A stretch of DNA of 64,000 nucleotides from Xanthoparmelia taractica (lineage: Eukaryota > Ascomycota > Lecanoromycetes > Lecanorales > Parmeliaceae). Each line of letters starts with the position of its first letter. The stretch's first letter is position 1. Below the pieces are notes generated by a model. It was not told the origin of the DNA, did not search any database, and saw only the letters and a list, made by a program, of their open reading frames with translations. The position numbers were made by a program, and so were the translations under genes. The stretch is from assembly GCA_033085395.1 (NCBI GenBank), contig JANQBS010000085.1, positions 62,001 through 126,000 on the forward strand, written 5' to 3'. Below are positions 12,522-23,748 of this stretch, piece after piece.

Positions 12522-14667
12522 CTACCAAAGTTTCACATAGCTCAAAACCCGTCGCCAGCGTGGCAAACGGTAATACTCCTCCAACTGCCGAATATCTTCG
12601 GGCGTCAGCTTCCGCCGTCCCGTCATGCAATCCGCGGTTTCGAGTTTCCGCCACGGTGTCCGGAAGACGAGTTTGTAGCCGAGTGTGAGGGTGAAGATGA
12701 GGATGATGCCGATGGTGTATTGGAAGAAGTTTGAGGCTGTGGTGCGGGCTTCGCCCTATTCGTGCGCGGGTTAGTTTGGGGGGGGAGAGGAGGGGGTTCG
12801 GCAATGGTCAGCGTCGGTGAATGGAGAGTTGCGGTAAGAGAGATTGAGTTTTAGATTGGTGGGGACTAGGGACTTACAGGAGGCTTGATACCGACGTAGA
12901 TGCAGCAAATGAAGAGAAGCGTGGATATGGTCATGAGCCATGCAGGTGCAAATGGCCAGAAGCTCGACCTCCAAGCGAACAGGTTTGTGAAGAGTGTGTC
13001 ACCTTGGGCAGCGAGGACTTTGTGAAAACGCCACGAAGTGAATCCGACGATCATCCAGTTTATGAAGAATGAGGCACTCGTGATAGATACGAACCAGGAA
13101 AGTGCGGTCGTGCCGCCGGCTACAGCACAGAGTTAGTTTCATCAAACTGTGACGGAGGGATGGGTTGTCGAAACCCTTCTAAGGTACTTACCGGACAGGT
13201 TGATGTATGTTAGCGTAACCGCGGTGAGGCAGGTTATAATCAGCGACCGTACCGGCCGCCCTTTGCGATCAATCTGCGCGACCCATTTTGGGACGAGATT
13301 CTGATTGCCCATCGTCCTCAAGATTCTGGAGGACAGATAAATCGACTCAGCGGAGATAGCGAGAATACCGCACATGATGCCAGCATTCAAGATGTCGGAT
13401 ACATAGGGGATTTTCACCAACATGATTGCCAAGACAAAAGGGGATGCCGTTATGCCGGAGCCGCCCAGCAGCTGGTCGTTGTCCGAAGGGATGAGCAAGG
13501 TAATGAAGATCACGCACGCCATGTAGACAAATATCACCCGGTAAGGGACGAGTTTGGTGGCGTGGCCCATGGAAAAGCGCGGGTTCTGAGCTTCTCCGCC
13601 CATGATGCCAATGAAAATCTGATCGCCGACAGCCCAAGTCGCGAGTAGAGCTGCGCGCGCAAAGCCCTTGGACAGGTTAGCTCCAGGTGGCCGAGTTCAG
13701 ATTGGGACGGGCTGTACGTACAGAAAATCCGTTTTTGAAGGGAGGGAAGTCTGTCCAAGTCGATCCGTCATGCACATAACCATCCGGTCCTGCCCCACAG
13801 ACAATCGCGAGAGAGATGAGAATGATGAGCATGAAGAGGACGATCTTGATCAAAGAGGTGAAATACTCAAACCAAGCAAAAATCTTGTTGGGCATAACGA
13901 AGATGACGCAGGTTGTGACTACAAAGATGGTAACTGTCCACATAGTCAGCAACTTTATAACCTCAATATTTGTTCACAGAATGGAGAATGGTGGCTACAG
14001 CAGTGCAGCCAGTGCATCCATCATTGTCGGCAGGAACATGCACACTCACGGGAGGCAGCCTTGGGAAAGTCTCCATTTGCCCAGAACTGGATGAGAATGT
14101 TGAAGAACGCGGCTTCAGAGGCAACAATGGAAGTCCAACCTGTGCCAGAGTCAACTGCAGGCCATGGATTGCAGGCGAGGTTTTTATACCCAGCCATTCG
14201 GCAAAGCCAGCACCAAACGCCAAGGCCGGATCAACCCATCGGTCTGCATAGTCAATGTAATTACCGGAGGTCGGAAAGGCAATGGTCATTTCGGAGAGAG
14301 ACTGCAGGACAGCCCAGACGCATGTGCAGACCAAAAAGTAAGCAACAACCATGTTTCCAGGACCACCAGCTGCCAGAGCAGCGCCGGTACCGATGAACAG
14401 CCCAGAGCCGATATTGGAACCAAGTGATATGATCTTAAGATGCTCCTGTCAGCAGGCAACCATGCTGAAAAGAAGGTTGAATTAGATGCATACATGGACT
14501 TGGTGTGGTGTGAAGGAGCGATGGAACTGTCCATTGGTCGTGTCCACCATTTCGACCATATCTCCCTCGCCAACACTTTGCATAGGCTGGAGATCGAATG
14601 CGACATCTCCCTTTTCGGCATCTTTGGACACGCTGGAAGCAGAGCCAGTGAGAGATTTGGAGGCCAT
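12522..14667 (-). CDS. Amino-acid permease (YAT/AAP family), probable cluster importer
   Basis: Seven exons on the minus strand: 14667-14494, 14433-14190, 14139-14050, 13933-13722, 13666-13192, 13119-12878 and 12755-12522, giving 556 residues. Phases agree at every junction. Family landmarks include ISLGSNIGSGLFIGTG in TM1, FPTSGNYIDYADRWVDPALA, GFAEWLGWTSIVASEAAFF, PNKIFAWFEY and the C-terminal cytoplasmic LTPEDIRQLEEYY. The charged N-terminal tail and twelve hydrophobic segments fit a plasma-membrane amino-acid/H+ symporter of the PrnB/Gap1 type. It is head-to-head with the P5C dehydrogenase gene across a 530-bp promoter carrying two CGG-N8-CCG sites, so I infer uptake of proline or a derivative. 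Specificity cannot be read from the sequence. Intron 3 (116 nt) is the least certain: only the acceptor after GTGGACAG restores SLTIFVV. Confidence 0.92.
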
Positions 14668-14981
14668 GACTCCTACTCCTCAGGCAGTGGAACAATTGTA
14701 TTGGTATGAAGTGGAGCTACCCAAAGATATTAGGGTGTGAGCATTGGCTTCCGGTCTCAAAGCACCTTGGTAGTCAAGCAAGATGAGCAGCGAACATGGC
14801 CAATGATAAATATGCGCGAACTCGAAGTGCAAATCGGTCTCGACGGATGGCCAGAAGGCGCGGGCGTCATTCCAACCGAGGTGCATATACCTTAGATTAG
14901 CAGTGAAACTCCGTAGATCGTACACGCTAGATAGCAGTGAAGATCAGTGACCACGGCTTATCGGAAGCATCAGTACCTCGT

Positions 14982-14995
14982 CGGCTGCCTTGCCG
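14982..14995. promoter_or_regulatory. CGG-N8-CCG palindrome, site 1
   Basis: Reads CGGCTGCCTTGCCG, flanked T on the left and A on the right (TCGG-N8-CCGA). Inverted CGG triplets are the classic target of dimeric Zn2Cys6 regulators. It lies in the divergent permease/P5CDH promoter and has the same spacing as the sites in the other cluster promoters. Confidence 0.6.
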
Positions 14996-15024
14996 ACACC
15001 AAGACACTTTTCTAGTCGAAGCCT

Positions 15025-15038
15025 CGGCTACTCTACCG
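15025..15038. promoter_or_regulatory. CGG-N8-CCG palindrome, site 2
   Basis: Reads CGGCTACTCTACCG, again within TCGG-N8-CCGA, 30 bp from site 1. An everted CCG-N8-CGG follows at 15052-15065, so three triplet pairs with 8-bp spacing lie within 84 bp of the permease/P5CDH promoter. Confidence 0.6.
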
Positions 15039-15197
15039 AACGCATCAATATCCGAACCAAGTCGGCAAAGCGTGCATCTGCTGAAAACCTACGAAATATT
15101 TCTGATAACGTCGACATGCTGCTCCCTACTCATCTTCTCTAACGATTTGATCTATATCGCGACCTTCGCTGGCGAACAGGTAGGTATATAAGAAGTA

Positions 15198-17006
15198 ATG
15201 AAACAGTTCATTGACCTTTGCACATCTGCCATTCCGCGCAACGTCCAAGTCCAGTCGCCAGCTCGCGTCCTAGGACTGATCAATGGCTCACGGCGGGGAA
15301 TCGCAACTGGCGGGCATTACGTTGTCCCGAAACCGTTCAATGAGCCAAATGTAAGCAACAGTCTTGCGGGTACAACAGGTAACAGGCCACTAAGACGTGC
15401 CCAGTTCGACTACGTGAAGGGGTCACCGGAGCGACAAAAGCTTGTCACGGCTTTGATTGATCTGAGAGCGAGGTTGCCCGTTCAGGTTCCAGCCAGGGGC
15501 GGGCTTGCCATCTCAAAGCCACAGACCAACGCACAGCTTGTCTCCATGTCAATGCCATCGGAACACGGTAGCATTTTTGCTCAATATGCTGACGCCACAG
15601 AGAGCGACGTTTCCGCCGCTATCGAATCCGCACTCAGCGCTAAGTCAGCTTGGCAGGACATGCCTTTTACTGATCGCGCCGCCATCTTTCTCCGAGCAGC
15701 CGAGTTGGTCTCCGGCAAGTATCGCTACGAGCTCATGGCGGCTACCATGCTCGGTCAGGGCAAAAATGCATGGCAGGCTGAGATCGATGCTGCTGCTGAG
15801 CTGGCAGACTTCTTCCGCTTCAATGTCGGCTTCGCCCAAGAGATCTATGACAAGCAGCCTACCATCAATTCTCCAGGACACCACGGTCGCACTGATTGGC
15901 GACCGCTCGAAGGATTTGTGTATGCAGTCTCTCCCTTCAACTTCACCGCGATCGGTGGCAACCTCACCTCGGCTCCAGCACTGATGGGCAACGTGGTCGT
16001 GTGGAAACCATCAGCCATGTCCGTCTATCCCAGCTACCTGGTGCACAAGATTCTGCTCGAGGCCGGGCTTCCGCCAGGCATTATCCAGCTCGTCAATGGC
16101 GATCCCGGGATGGTCACGAGAACGGTGTTTGGGCACCGGGAGTTTTCCGCTCTCAACTTCATTGGATCCTCCAGCGTATTTCGATCACTCTATGGAAAGG
16201 CAGCTGAGGGCGTTGTCAGCAATAGGTACCGCGATTTCCCCAGAATGGTGGGTGAGACGTCTGGAAAAAATTTTCACTTGGTCCATCGTTCTGCAGACAT
16301 TGAGAATGCAGCGAGACACACCATCCGCGCTTCGTTCGAGTACTCTGGCCAGAAGTGCTCGGCTTGTTCCCGGATCTACCTACCACAGAGTCATGCCACC
16401 GCTTTCCTCGACGCGATGAAGCACGAGCTCAGTGCCGTCAAGGTCGGCCCTCCAGAGAACTTTGAGAGCTTCCTTGGGCCCGTGATTAATCAGGCGGCTT
16501 TCGATAAGATCACCAGGGTGATCGACTCCGCCAACAAAGACAGTCAACTTGAGAAGGTGATTGGAGGTACCTACGACGGGAGCAAAGGCCTTTTCATTGA
16601 CCCCACCATTTATGTCTCCAAAACACCCGACCATCCACTATTTGAACAAGAACTCTTTGGTCCAGTGCTTGTGGCACACGTGTATCCTGATGCCGAATTC
16701 GACAACGTGCTAGACGTCATCGACAGCCAAGGGGGTGGCTTCGCACTCACGGGAGCAATCTTCTCAAATGATCAAGGTGCTATTCGGAAGGCCGAGAACC
16801 GACTTCGCTGGGCAGCCGGCAACTTCTACGTCAATTGCAAGACGACAGGAGCTGTTATAGGGCAGCAATCGTTTGGAGGTTCTCGAGCAAGCGGCACCAA
16901 TGACAAGGCCGGTAGCGCCAATCTATTAATGCGTTTCACTGCACCAAGGACATTAAAGGAGGAGTACAACAAACTGGACAGTGTGATATATCCTAGCAAC
17001 CTCTGA
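15198..17006 (+). CDS. Delta-1-pyrroline-5-carboxylate dehydrogenase (PUT2/prnC type)
   Basis: Single exon, 602 residues, with a basic hydroxylated N-terminus (about residues 1-38) consistent with mitochondrial import. The ALDH fold is clear: VYAVSPFNFTAIGGNL, VWKPSAMSVYP, ETSGKNFH with Glu353, and SGQKCSACSR with catalytic Cys387. The usual ETGGKNFH is ETSGKNFH here, one mild change near the active site. Known reaction: oxidation of glutamate semialdehyde (from P5C) to glutamate with NAD+; enzymes of this family also oxidise the 3-hydroxy-P5C made from 4-hydroxyproline to 4-hydroxyglutamate. It is divergent from the permease and separated from the ProDH gene by about 10 kb in the same cluster. 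This may be a cluster-dedicated paralogue; a second copy elsewhere in the genome would support that. Confidence 0.95.
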   Translation: MKQFIDLCTSAIPRNVQVQSPARVLGLINGSRRGIATGGHYVVPKPFNEPNVSNSLAGTTGNRPLRRAQFDYVKGSPERQKLVTALIDLRARLPVQVPARGGLAISKPQTNAQLVSMSMPSEHGSIFAQYADATESDVSAAIESALSAKSAWQDMPFTDRAAIFLRAAELVSGKYRYELMAATMLGQGKNAWQAEIDAAAELADFFRFNVGFAQEIYDKQPTINSPGHHGRTDWRPLEGFVYAVSPFNFTAIGGNLTSAPALMGNVVVWKPSAMSVYPSYLVHKILLEAGLPPGIIQLVNGDPGMVTRTVFGHREFSALNFIGSSSVFRSLYGKAAEGVVSNRYRDFPRMVGETSGKNFHLVHRSADIENAARHTIRASFEYSGQKCSACSRIYLPQSHATAFLDAMKHELSAVKVGPPENFESFLGPVINQAAFDKITRVIDSANKDSQLEKVIGGTYDGSKGLFIDPTIYVSKTPDHPLFEQELFGPVLVAHVYPDAEFDNVLDVIDSQGGGFALTGAIFSNDQGAIRKAENRLRWAAGNFYVNCKTTGAVIGQQSFGGSRASGTNDKAGSANLLMRFTAPRTLKEEYNKLDSVIYPSNL

Positions 17007-17710
17007 GCAAGTGCTGGCCATAGACCTCCGAGACAAAGTAGCTTCATCAATAGTGGATTAATGATGTCTATGCTTAACGATAAATTCCTCGAGTTAAGAA
17101 CGAGGAGGCATACTTACGCTATCTTGAGGTGCGGTCGTCAATTATGTTACAAGACGGCGACAAGATTACTTGAATACAGTCCGTGCCTTGAAGAAAGGCT
17201 ACAAAACCCTTTAGGAAGTACTTCTACTTGCTCCATTTCCAGCAGGTCTACAGTGCAGGTTACGCTAGCTGTTGTTGGCTAGATCAGCGGGGTGGCGGCG
17301 AGGGGAAAATAAATATTCCTGCCAATCGTTGATTCCATTCCCTGCCCGACTACAACATATCTCACAGCCCCGTTCATGTAAGTCAGCGAAAAGATGAGAT
17401 AGTGGCTACGAATTCCTACTGTGCATGAGTGCTTTTAAAAGCGTATACCCTAGACGACACTGCTTTAGCTTTTTGCCTACGACTTCTTGAGCGTGCTTGT
17501 ATAGAGAGACCCGACCGTCCGGCTCCGTGCTCTACGGCGCGGCATCCGATGGTCGTGCTTGCCATCAAGCAGCCTTGAGTATCGCACGCATCTTTCACCT
17601 ACGTCATACGCCCCGTCAAGGCTTTCCATTTAGTATCTCCAACCAAAAGTCATTGCGCCCTCAGCTTTAAAACATCTCGGGTAAAGCACAGGATACATGT
17701 GCTAAGACAA
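17007..17710. promoter_or_regulatory. P5CDH 3' flank and cupin promoter
   Basis: A 704-bp region with no supported gene. It carries one CGG-N8-CCG site at 17535-17548, about 160 bp before the cupin start. Confidence 0.5.
17535..17548. promoter_or_regulatory. CGG-N8-CCG palindrome, site 3
   Basis: Reads CGGCGCGGCATCCG with A on the right flank. It lies 163 bp upstream of the cupin ATG. Confidence 0.5.
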
Positions 17711-18358
17711 ATGCCTGAGATTGGAAGCTACATCCTCAGTCCCACTCGGCTGATCCCTAACTCGCCGTATCCCCTCATTCATTATCCGAAATACTTTTCC
17801 GATGAGAAAAGTCACGATGCGGCCTCAATCCATGAACTCTTCGCGAGCAATGGTTGGCAAACGCAATGGATCTATCGCTACGGACCAACTCAGCCATCGC
17901 ACTACCATTCCGCGGCCCACGAATGCATGGCAGTCCTCGCTGGCTCCGCGACAATTCGCTTCGGCGTCGCCGACACCCAAGCTGATCCCGAATCAAACAC
18001 ACACGGCGACGGTAAAGAGGTGGGCGGTATTGAGCTCCAAGCAAACGCCGGCGACATCTTCCTGATCCCGGCCGGTGTTTCACACAAGACATTTGATCCC
18101 CAGCCGGCGGGCACATTTGCACTTCTCACCCCTGGTGGCGGGCACGGGATTGCTGGCACAGACGCCAGAGAAGCTCTGGCTGGTGTGGACCTCTCGGGTT
18201 TTACCATGCTTGGGGCGTACCCGCAGAAGAGTGAGTGGGACTTCTCGGAAGGAGGCGATCATGTTGGTGAGTTCGAGAAGGTGTGGTCGGTTCCGAAGCC
18301 GCGTCTTGATCCCGTCGTAGGGCAAGGAAAGGAAGGAATATGTGGGTTGTGGCATTGA
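17711..18358 (+). CDS. Cupin-fold protein (YjlB-like)
   Basis: Single exon, 215 residues. The start is the ATG at 17711; the frame extends to 17699 only through a GTG. Cupin motif 1 is present (HYHSAAHE, the HxHx4E metal-ligand pattern, then a Gly six residues on) and motif 2 is GDIFLIPAGVSHKTF (PxGxxH). Two further segments (LIPNSPYPLIHYPKYF and the Gly/Pro-rich tail) resemble the YjlB group. No signal peptide, so probably cytosolic. The reaction is unknown for this group; metal-dependent isomerase or oxygenase chemistry is possible. Its place between the P5CDH and regulator genes and its own CGG-N8-CCG site suggest a role in the cluster, perhaps handling a reactive intermediate. Confidence 0.85.
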   Translation: MPEIGSYILSPTRLIPNSPYPLIHYPKYFSDEKSHDAASIHELFASNGWQTQWIYRYGPTQPSHYHSAAHECMAVLAGSATIRFGVADTQADPESNTHGDGKEVGGIELQANAGDIFLIPAGVSHKTFDPQPAGTFALLTPGGGHGIAGTDAREALAGVDLSGFTMLGAYPQKSEWDFSEGGDHVGEFEKVWSVPKPRLDPVVGQGKEGICGLWH

Positions 18359-18930
18359 ACTGAAGCTGCGCGTTCCGAGCCGAGGACAGAACAGAGGAGC
18401 TTTGCATGCTCAATGTCGAATTGTCATATTGGTCTCAGCGACATTAGTCTTGTGTTGGCAGATTGGACTTTTTTCGACTATATCTTCTTTACAACCGGCC
18501 CAGGAGGGTAATCTGTGGTCCGATAGACGAACTCTTCATATAAACCTCGCTAAGGCCGAAAGCTCAGCTCTTACACAACTGCGGATAGGGAAGATTGGGC
18601 TAGGACAGTTTCTATACTCACGCAGGGTTTTAGGCATTTGAACAGCCAGCTGTTTATGCGGATGAAGATAATAAGATATTAAGCATATCTTTATCTTTTG
18701 CCCAATGTTTTAAGATCGACAATAGAGACTAATTGAAGCGACGAGAACAAGTAATTTATATAAGATACTTTTTTCTCACACTGATAGATATAAGAGCCTT
18801 CTAGCGCTAAGGTACGTCGAATAAGGTACCTTAGTCTAATTAGACTTAATGGCCTACATTGAACCGGTCTCACCATCTACTTGCACATCTACTTATACCG
18901 GTACGTATCTGCTTTATTTGAATGAGAACA
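18359..18930. other. Convergent AT-rich intergenic region
   Basis: About 570 bp between the stops of the cupin and the regulator genes. The part from 18650 to 18850 is AT-rich. A palindromic AAGGTACCTT lies near 18823-18832, and similar GGTACC/CCTTA runs recur near 21725-21755 and 22030-22045. No gene is supported. Confidence 0.5.
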
Positions 18931-21535
18931 CTAACAGCCATCTAACTGGTCCAGTGGAGTAGCTGACAACCAGTCTAGATTACTAAAGTCCAACGAGTCC
19001 GCGACAGCGATCAACTGATCCCCACTCAGTCCTTCCTCGGAATTCCAATCCTGCAACGGTTCAAACTGCATTTGGGAATGGCTTGAACCGACGTCTCGAA
19101 CGCTCTCCTCTCGCATGGGGCCTCCCTCGAAGCTTTGCATAATTGAATCATGAGCAGTGACCAAATCTGTGGCAGAAGTGTGCAGTCTCGTCAGTGTGTC
19201 GTCGAGCTGTTGCAGCTCGGCTTTGCGAAGTCCTGCGATCAAATTGCCTCTGGATACCATTTCATCCAGGATCAAATGCGTCTTTTGCAGCCACGACTCG
19301 TTTTTCCGGAGTAAAGATGGATATACCATCTTGGTGACCAGGAGCACTACCGCGCAAGACCATGTGGATTCGAGATCGAAGGGTATGAAGCTTTCTAGCG
19401 ATGGGAATCAGTGGAAAGCTCGTCTTACGTCGATTTTTAAGCCGCCTCGTTCACCACTACGTACCAAGAAGGCTTTGAGCTTGGAGGGAAGCGAGGATTT
19501 TCATTGTCTCGTGTGCCGACGCGACACAGACTCGCAGTAAGGATCGTACGCCTCCCGCTGAGCTGACGCGCAGGGGTGCTGACGTCTCGACCCTCTTCTG
19601 CCATAACGCATACAACAACGGTCTGATGGTGAGGATGATACACTGTGGGGTTCGCATTAGTCCGCCCAGGTTGAAGATTGCAAACGCAGTCAATCACGAA
19701 CCTGATGGTGAAACAAGTGGAGATAGGCCGAGAGTCTTGAGATGCTGCTCAAGGAGTTCTTCAAGTTGAGAGGAAAGCCGCTATTTCGCTCGTCGTTGAC
19801 GCTCGCCAGGCACTTTAACGCATTCTTGATGCTGGCTAAAAACCGGCTGTCCATACGACCCTCTTCACCGTAGACGGCTTGTGGTGAGCACCATCAGAAT
19901 GATAGGCAGGAACGAAAGGGCAGTATAGCACTTACTTCGAAGTATCAACGTGGTGGTCTTTGCAAGTCTGACATGGATTGACAAAGCCAGAGACTTTTGT
20001 GAGAAGCCGGCAAAAGATGGGAGCTGCGCGCTGATGTCCTGCTCTGCTAGTGCGAGCGGCACGCCCATCAAAGAGGACAGATGACAGTCTAGCACGTAGA
20101 CGGTCCACCAAACTTCACGGTACCTCTCAGTCACAGGCTCCGAATGGTGACAACTCTGGATGTCCGTGTGTATTCCATGCACTACGGCCAATCGCAGGGC
20201 TTGTCCAATCTACCATGAAAGTGAGCGATGAGCAAGTCACGCCGCCAGGAATTATAAAGCTCACAAGATTGTACGCTGAAGATCGCATATCCAAGCATTG
20301 AAGGTAGAGCGCCGCGCAACACAGTATCTCAATCGATGGAATCGGGTCGTTGCAAAGGTACGTGGTGTCTGGAAGTAGTTTCATTGCTTGAACATAGAGA
20401 TTGGCGCCCGGGGGTCGTCGATCTTGACCGACGCGAACAATGAAAGCTTTGCCTAGAGCAAGGATCAGAAGGTAGTGGATATGCCATAAGTCAGAACAGT
20501 CGCCTCGATGTCCTTGGTCGTGGTAATTGCTGAAATTGCGCATAAAGTCCTGTTCGTCGAACAAATGGAACAACTGGCCGCAGTGAAACTTTACTGCATT
20601 GATTAGAAACAAAGCAAAGTCTGAAGTCGGCAGCGTGGCCTCATCGAACTCCGCCGATGCTCGCCAGCCATCCCAACCGAGTTCGTACGTTTGTCCCTCG
20701 AAGAGAAGACTCGCTGCAGGGAGCGGAGTGCCGTACACCCGTTCGTGGGCGTTGCTCAGTATCCGCCTGCCAAAAGACCAGTTCGAAGATGTCCCGAGGT
20801 AGGCTGCATGGGGTTCATTGTCAGACCTTGATAGCGTCTGTAGCACTTGGTCACAACGAGACTCACATGGCTGGCCTGACCTATCGGCTATGTAAACGGA
20901 TTTGCCAGAGACCAAGGGATTCGTGAGACCTTCATCTATCGCAGTGCTCTCTCTGCGAGAATCAAGCTCTGAATCTGATGGTGTAGAGTCATTGGAGCGA
21001 GATGCGTTTGCGGGAGTTGGTAGTCTATGACGGGCTTCAACATCAAACCCTTGTAAACCGTGAGTCAAGATTCCAGTTCCCCCCCTACGGAGACTTACCT
21101 GCTTGTATGTAAGGATCATGAGTTTCATCTGTGGAGAGAGTAGGAGCAATGTGGTCTCGTTCGGGGCCGCGGCTGCTACGTTGATGGGAGACCCCAGCTT
21201 GTCTTTCGAGAGACGTGAGGAATCTTCACGAGAATTTTTTTAGGAGAGACGTTCGTAACTGCATAGTTTACTTGGCTGGTTGGTCGTCTACTCACCCTCT
21301 TGTGACTAGGACTTTTTGGTGCTCGCTGTTGAAGTTGCAAGGCAGGTTCTTCTTGCTACACTGTCCGCACGGCGCAGCGCCAGAACATTTGATCTTCTGT
21401 TGGCGGCAACGGCTGCAGCTGTGTATGTACGCGCATGAATATGGCGGATTATGGCACAAACACACGAGATTTGCAGACATACGCATTGGGTGCCCGCTTT
21501 CTGATACGATGCTGCTGCCGGCTCGGACTTTCCAT
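18931..21535 (-). CDS. Zn2Cys6 transcription factor, probable cluster regulator
   Basis: Nine exons on the minus strand: 21535-21483, 21418-21296, 21223-21099, 21049-20867, 20803-20265, 20209-19936, 19877-19702, 19642-19465 and 19394-18931, giving 704 residues. A binuclear zinc cluster spans about residues 19-45: CSRCRQQKIKC, then CGQC and a final Cys, in CX2CX6CX5CX2CX6C spacing. It follows a basic arm (RQQHRIRKR), which only appears when the first intron is removed. The middle homology domain (PF04082 type) covers about residues 190-450, with FHCGQLFHLFDEQDF and EVWWTVYVLDCHLSSLMG. Intron 4 (20866-20804) is 63 nt with no stop, so retention would add 21 residues in frame. The gene sits in the middle of the proline-type cluster. 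I infer that it binds the CGG-N8-CCG sites; its own promoter lacks one. Confidence 0.9.
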
Positions 21536-22243
21536 GCCGTGTCTGATGAAGTTCGCATTTACTCTACTTTATGAAAACATACATTCGTTGCTGAACCCTT
21601 ATCTCAGCTTTTCAGATATATATAGTAGGCTTCACGTGCTTCGAAAAGTACAATGTACGAAGTATGTTGAGATAAGATGATTGCACCGCTCTCCAACGCT
21701 AACCCCGCGCACCCCACCTCTTGATCTTACCTTACCTTACCCAGGTAGGTAGGTTGTTTCGTACAAGCACTAATCTAGTGCACTTCCATTAGCTTTGTCC
21801 GTATTTCAGTAGCCAGATTTTTGAGACAGTGCAATACACAGTATACTCACTCAGAACCAGGACGTATTCCAATTAAAAGATCTCCTAGCACTCACAATCC
21901 TTTGTAGGTGCGTACCTTATTACTCTGTCTTCCAATAGGTAGGAAACAATCTAGCTGGTGTAGGGAGGTACGGAGAAAGCTAACGACAATGTATTAAACT
22001 AGTGTTCGTTCGAACTACCTTACGCTTCTTGAGGTACCTTAGCCACCAGAGCGGGGCTCGGACGTTAAGTACGAAGTAAGAGCCAGTCTCTCTGTAGCAC
22101 GATCAGTACCTTAGTATCACATAATGTATTGAATACAATTGAATTCCTTATTAATCTTTCTTCTCGACGAACTGCCTCTATTATTGCAATGCCAATTCAG
22201 ACCTTTCGCAATGACCTGTCCATCTGGAGCCCTTTCACCCGCG
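21536..22243. other. Intergenic region upstream of the regulator
   Basis: About 710 bp, AT-rich, with repeated short ACCTTAC / GGTAGGTAGG tracts near 21727-21755 and GGTACCTTAG near 22031-22042. No CGG-N8-CCG pair was found here. No gene is supported. Confidence 0.5.
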
Positions 22244-23748
22244 TCACAATCTGGCCCTGATGATTTTCGACTTATCATCGATCAGGTCACGAAGCTCGCC
22301 TGAAGTTCCAATCCTCCAGCTAACAGATGTCCCCCAATCTTGCCCCCTTAAATCTGTATTGCGCCATTGCCATCGCGGCAGTCTCTGCCCTTTGGTGTCC
22401 AACAACTCCACAACCCACTTTCCAAAGCTCGGCATCATCTTAAAGCCATACCCGGAGTCGCCAGAGAGGACAACAAGCGAGCTGTCCGTGTTCGGGACGA
22501 AATCAATGCAGTATTCGGAGTCTGCTGTGTCGGCGAACCAACAAAGCTTCTGTTCCACAAAGGGTCTCTCGGCCATCCACGGAAAAGTCTCGCGCAGTAG
22601 CTGCCTGAGCTTTTGCTCGTCTTCGAAGGGAATATAGTCATGTGGATGTGGGAGGCGATCCATAGGCGGCAAAGAGATGCCTTCATCGTTAGTGTTGGTA
22701 TACCCAGTGCCAAGTGGACAAAGCTTGAAAAGTCGGGTTTTGGGGTCCGGCTCAAAGAAGAATCCTAGGTCCCGGACATTGGTTGTTGGAATGCCCCGAA
22801 GGTAATCCGTCTCAGCTTCAGTCAGCTGCACGTGCGCTACGGACCAGCATCGTGCCACGGCAAATTTCCCCAGGCTCGGGATCAGTGAGGCACCATAGGC
22901 GCCCAAAGCGCAAATTGTCAGATCAGCGAAGTGGCGTTTGCCATCAGCTGTCTTGACGCCAATGCATCGGCGTTTCCCAGTGCCTTCCTGAGGCCCCGTG
23001 CTAGTGGAAAAAGCCGCCAAGGCAGTCGCGTCAGCATAGAGCAGCTCCACAGCTTTGCCTGCCGATTCACCCATGACGAATTTCACACCCCTGCTCGCAC
23101 AATGCTCCCAGATACCTTTGGAGCGTATCTGCGGAATGAGCGTAGCCTGCAATCCGGTTGAAGTACCCTTTAAACCCTGTCAATGGTCCGGTATACTGCC
23201 ACGTATAGTCCTTGAAGTCCTTGCTGCCATTCAGTTGTCGGATTTCAGGAGCGAATGTGGGATGCGATGAAATCGAGGAAAGTGCCTTCTCCAGGTGATC
23301 GATTGCCTTCTGAGGAGCTCTGCCGGTCGCAGCGACAACATAGCCGGTCTGATGATAATACGGCCCGAACAAAGGAGTCTTCCAGCCTTCCATGGCGTCC
23401 TATCCACATTCGGCGTATTTGTCAGTGGTGGAACCGACAACGTTTGCAATTCGGAAGCAGCATCTGTCAAACCAAGAGGAGAGTTGAGAAAGACATCTCT
23501 TTTGGGCGCTCGCTCATCGAAAATGTGAACAAGGAACTTACGAGAGCTAAAGCTGTGTAAAACGCGTCCTCGTATTCAGCACGAACAATCTTGTTGAGAT
23601 CCCAGGCAGCAGAGTACCTCGAAGGGGTTTGCTCAGCACGCTCGATCACCGTGATGTCAACATAACCTGAATTGATCATATGCAAGGCGGTGGATAGGCC
23701 CCATGCGCCGCCGCCCAGGATGAGAACAGGGGAATCTTTACGTGCCAT
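22244..23748 (-). CDS. FAD-dependent amine oxidase (sarcosine/pipecolate/fructosyl-amine oxidase family), apparent frameshift
   Basis: Exon 1 is 23748-23542; after a 142-nt intron (23541-23400) exon 2 starts at 23399. The N-terminus has the dinucleotide-binding motif LGGGAWGLSTALHM and then VIER. The C-terminal half has KLCWFADTADSEYCIDFVP, where the first Cys matches the covalent 8-alpha-S-cysteinyl FAD site of monomeric sarcosine oxidase, and SGDSGYGFKMMPSFGKW. Family substrates are N-methyl, cyclic or glycated amino acids. The frame breaks near 23115-23120: GYFNRIAGYAHSADTLQ is in one frame and IWEHCASRGVKF in the next, with no intron of usable length between them. So the gene is either a recent pseudogene or the assembly has a small indel in a CCTTT tract. 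Apart from this the coding sequence is intact. It has a CGG-N8-CCG site 317 bp upstream. Conversion of N-methylproline, D-proline or a hydroxyproline isomer would fit the context. Confidence 0.8.

Larger units (their letters stand above)
14668..15197. promoter_or_regulatory. Bidirectional permease / P5CDH promoter
   Basis: A 530-bp divergent intergenic region. It contains two inverted CGG-N8-CCG sites (14982-14995 and 15025-15038) and one everted CCG-N8-CGG (15052-15065), listed separately where inverted. A TATATAA lies at 15185-15191, only 6 nt before the P5CDH start, too close to act as the TATA box for a message using that ATG unless the leader is very short. Confidence 0.6.
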
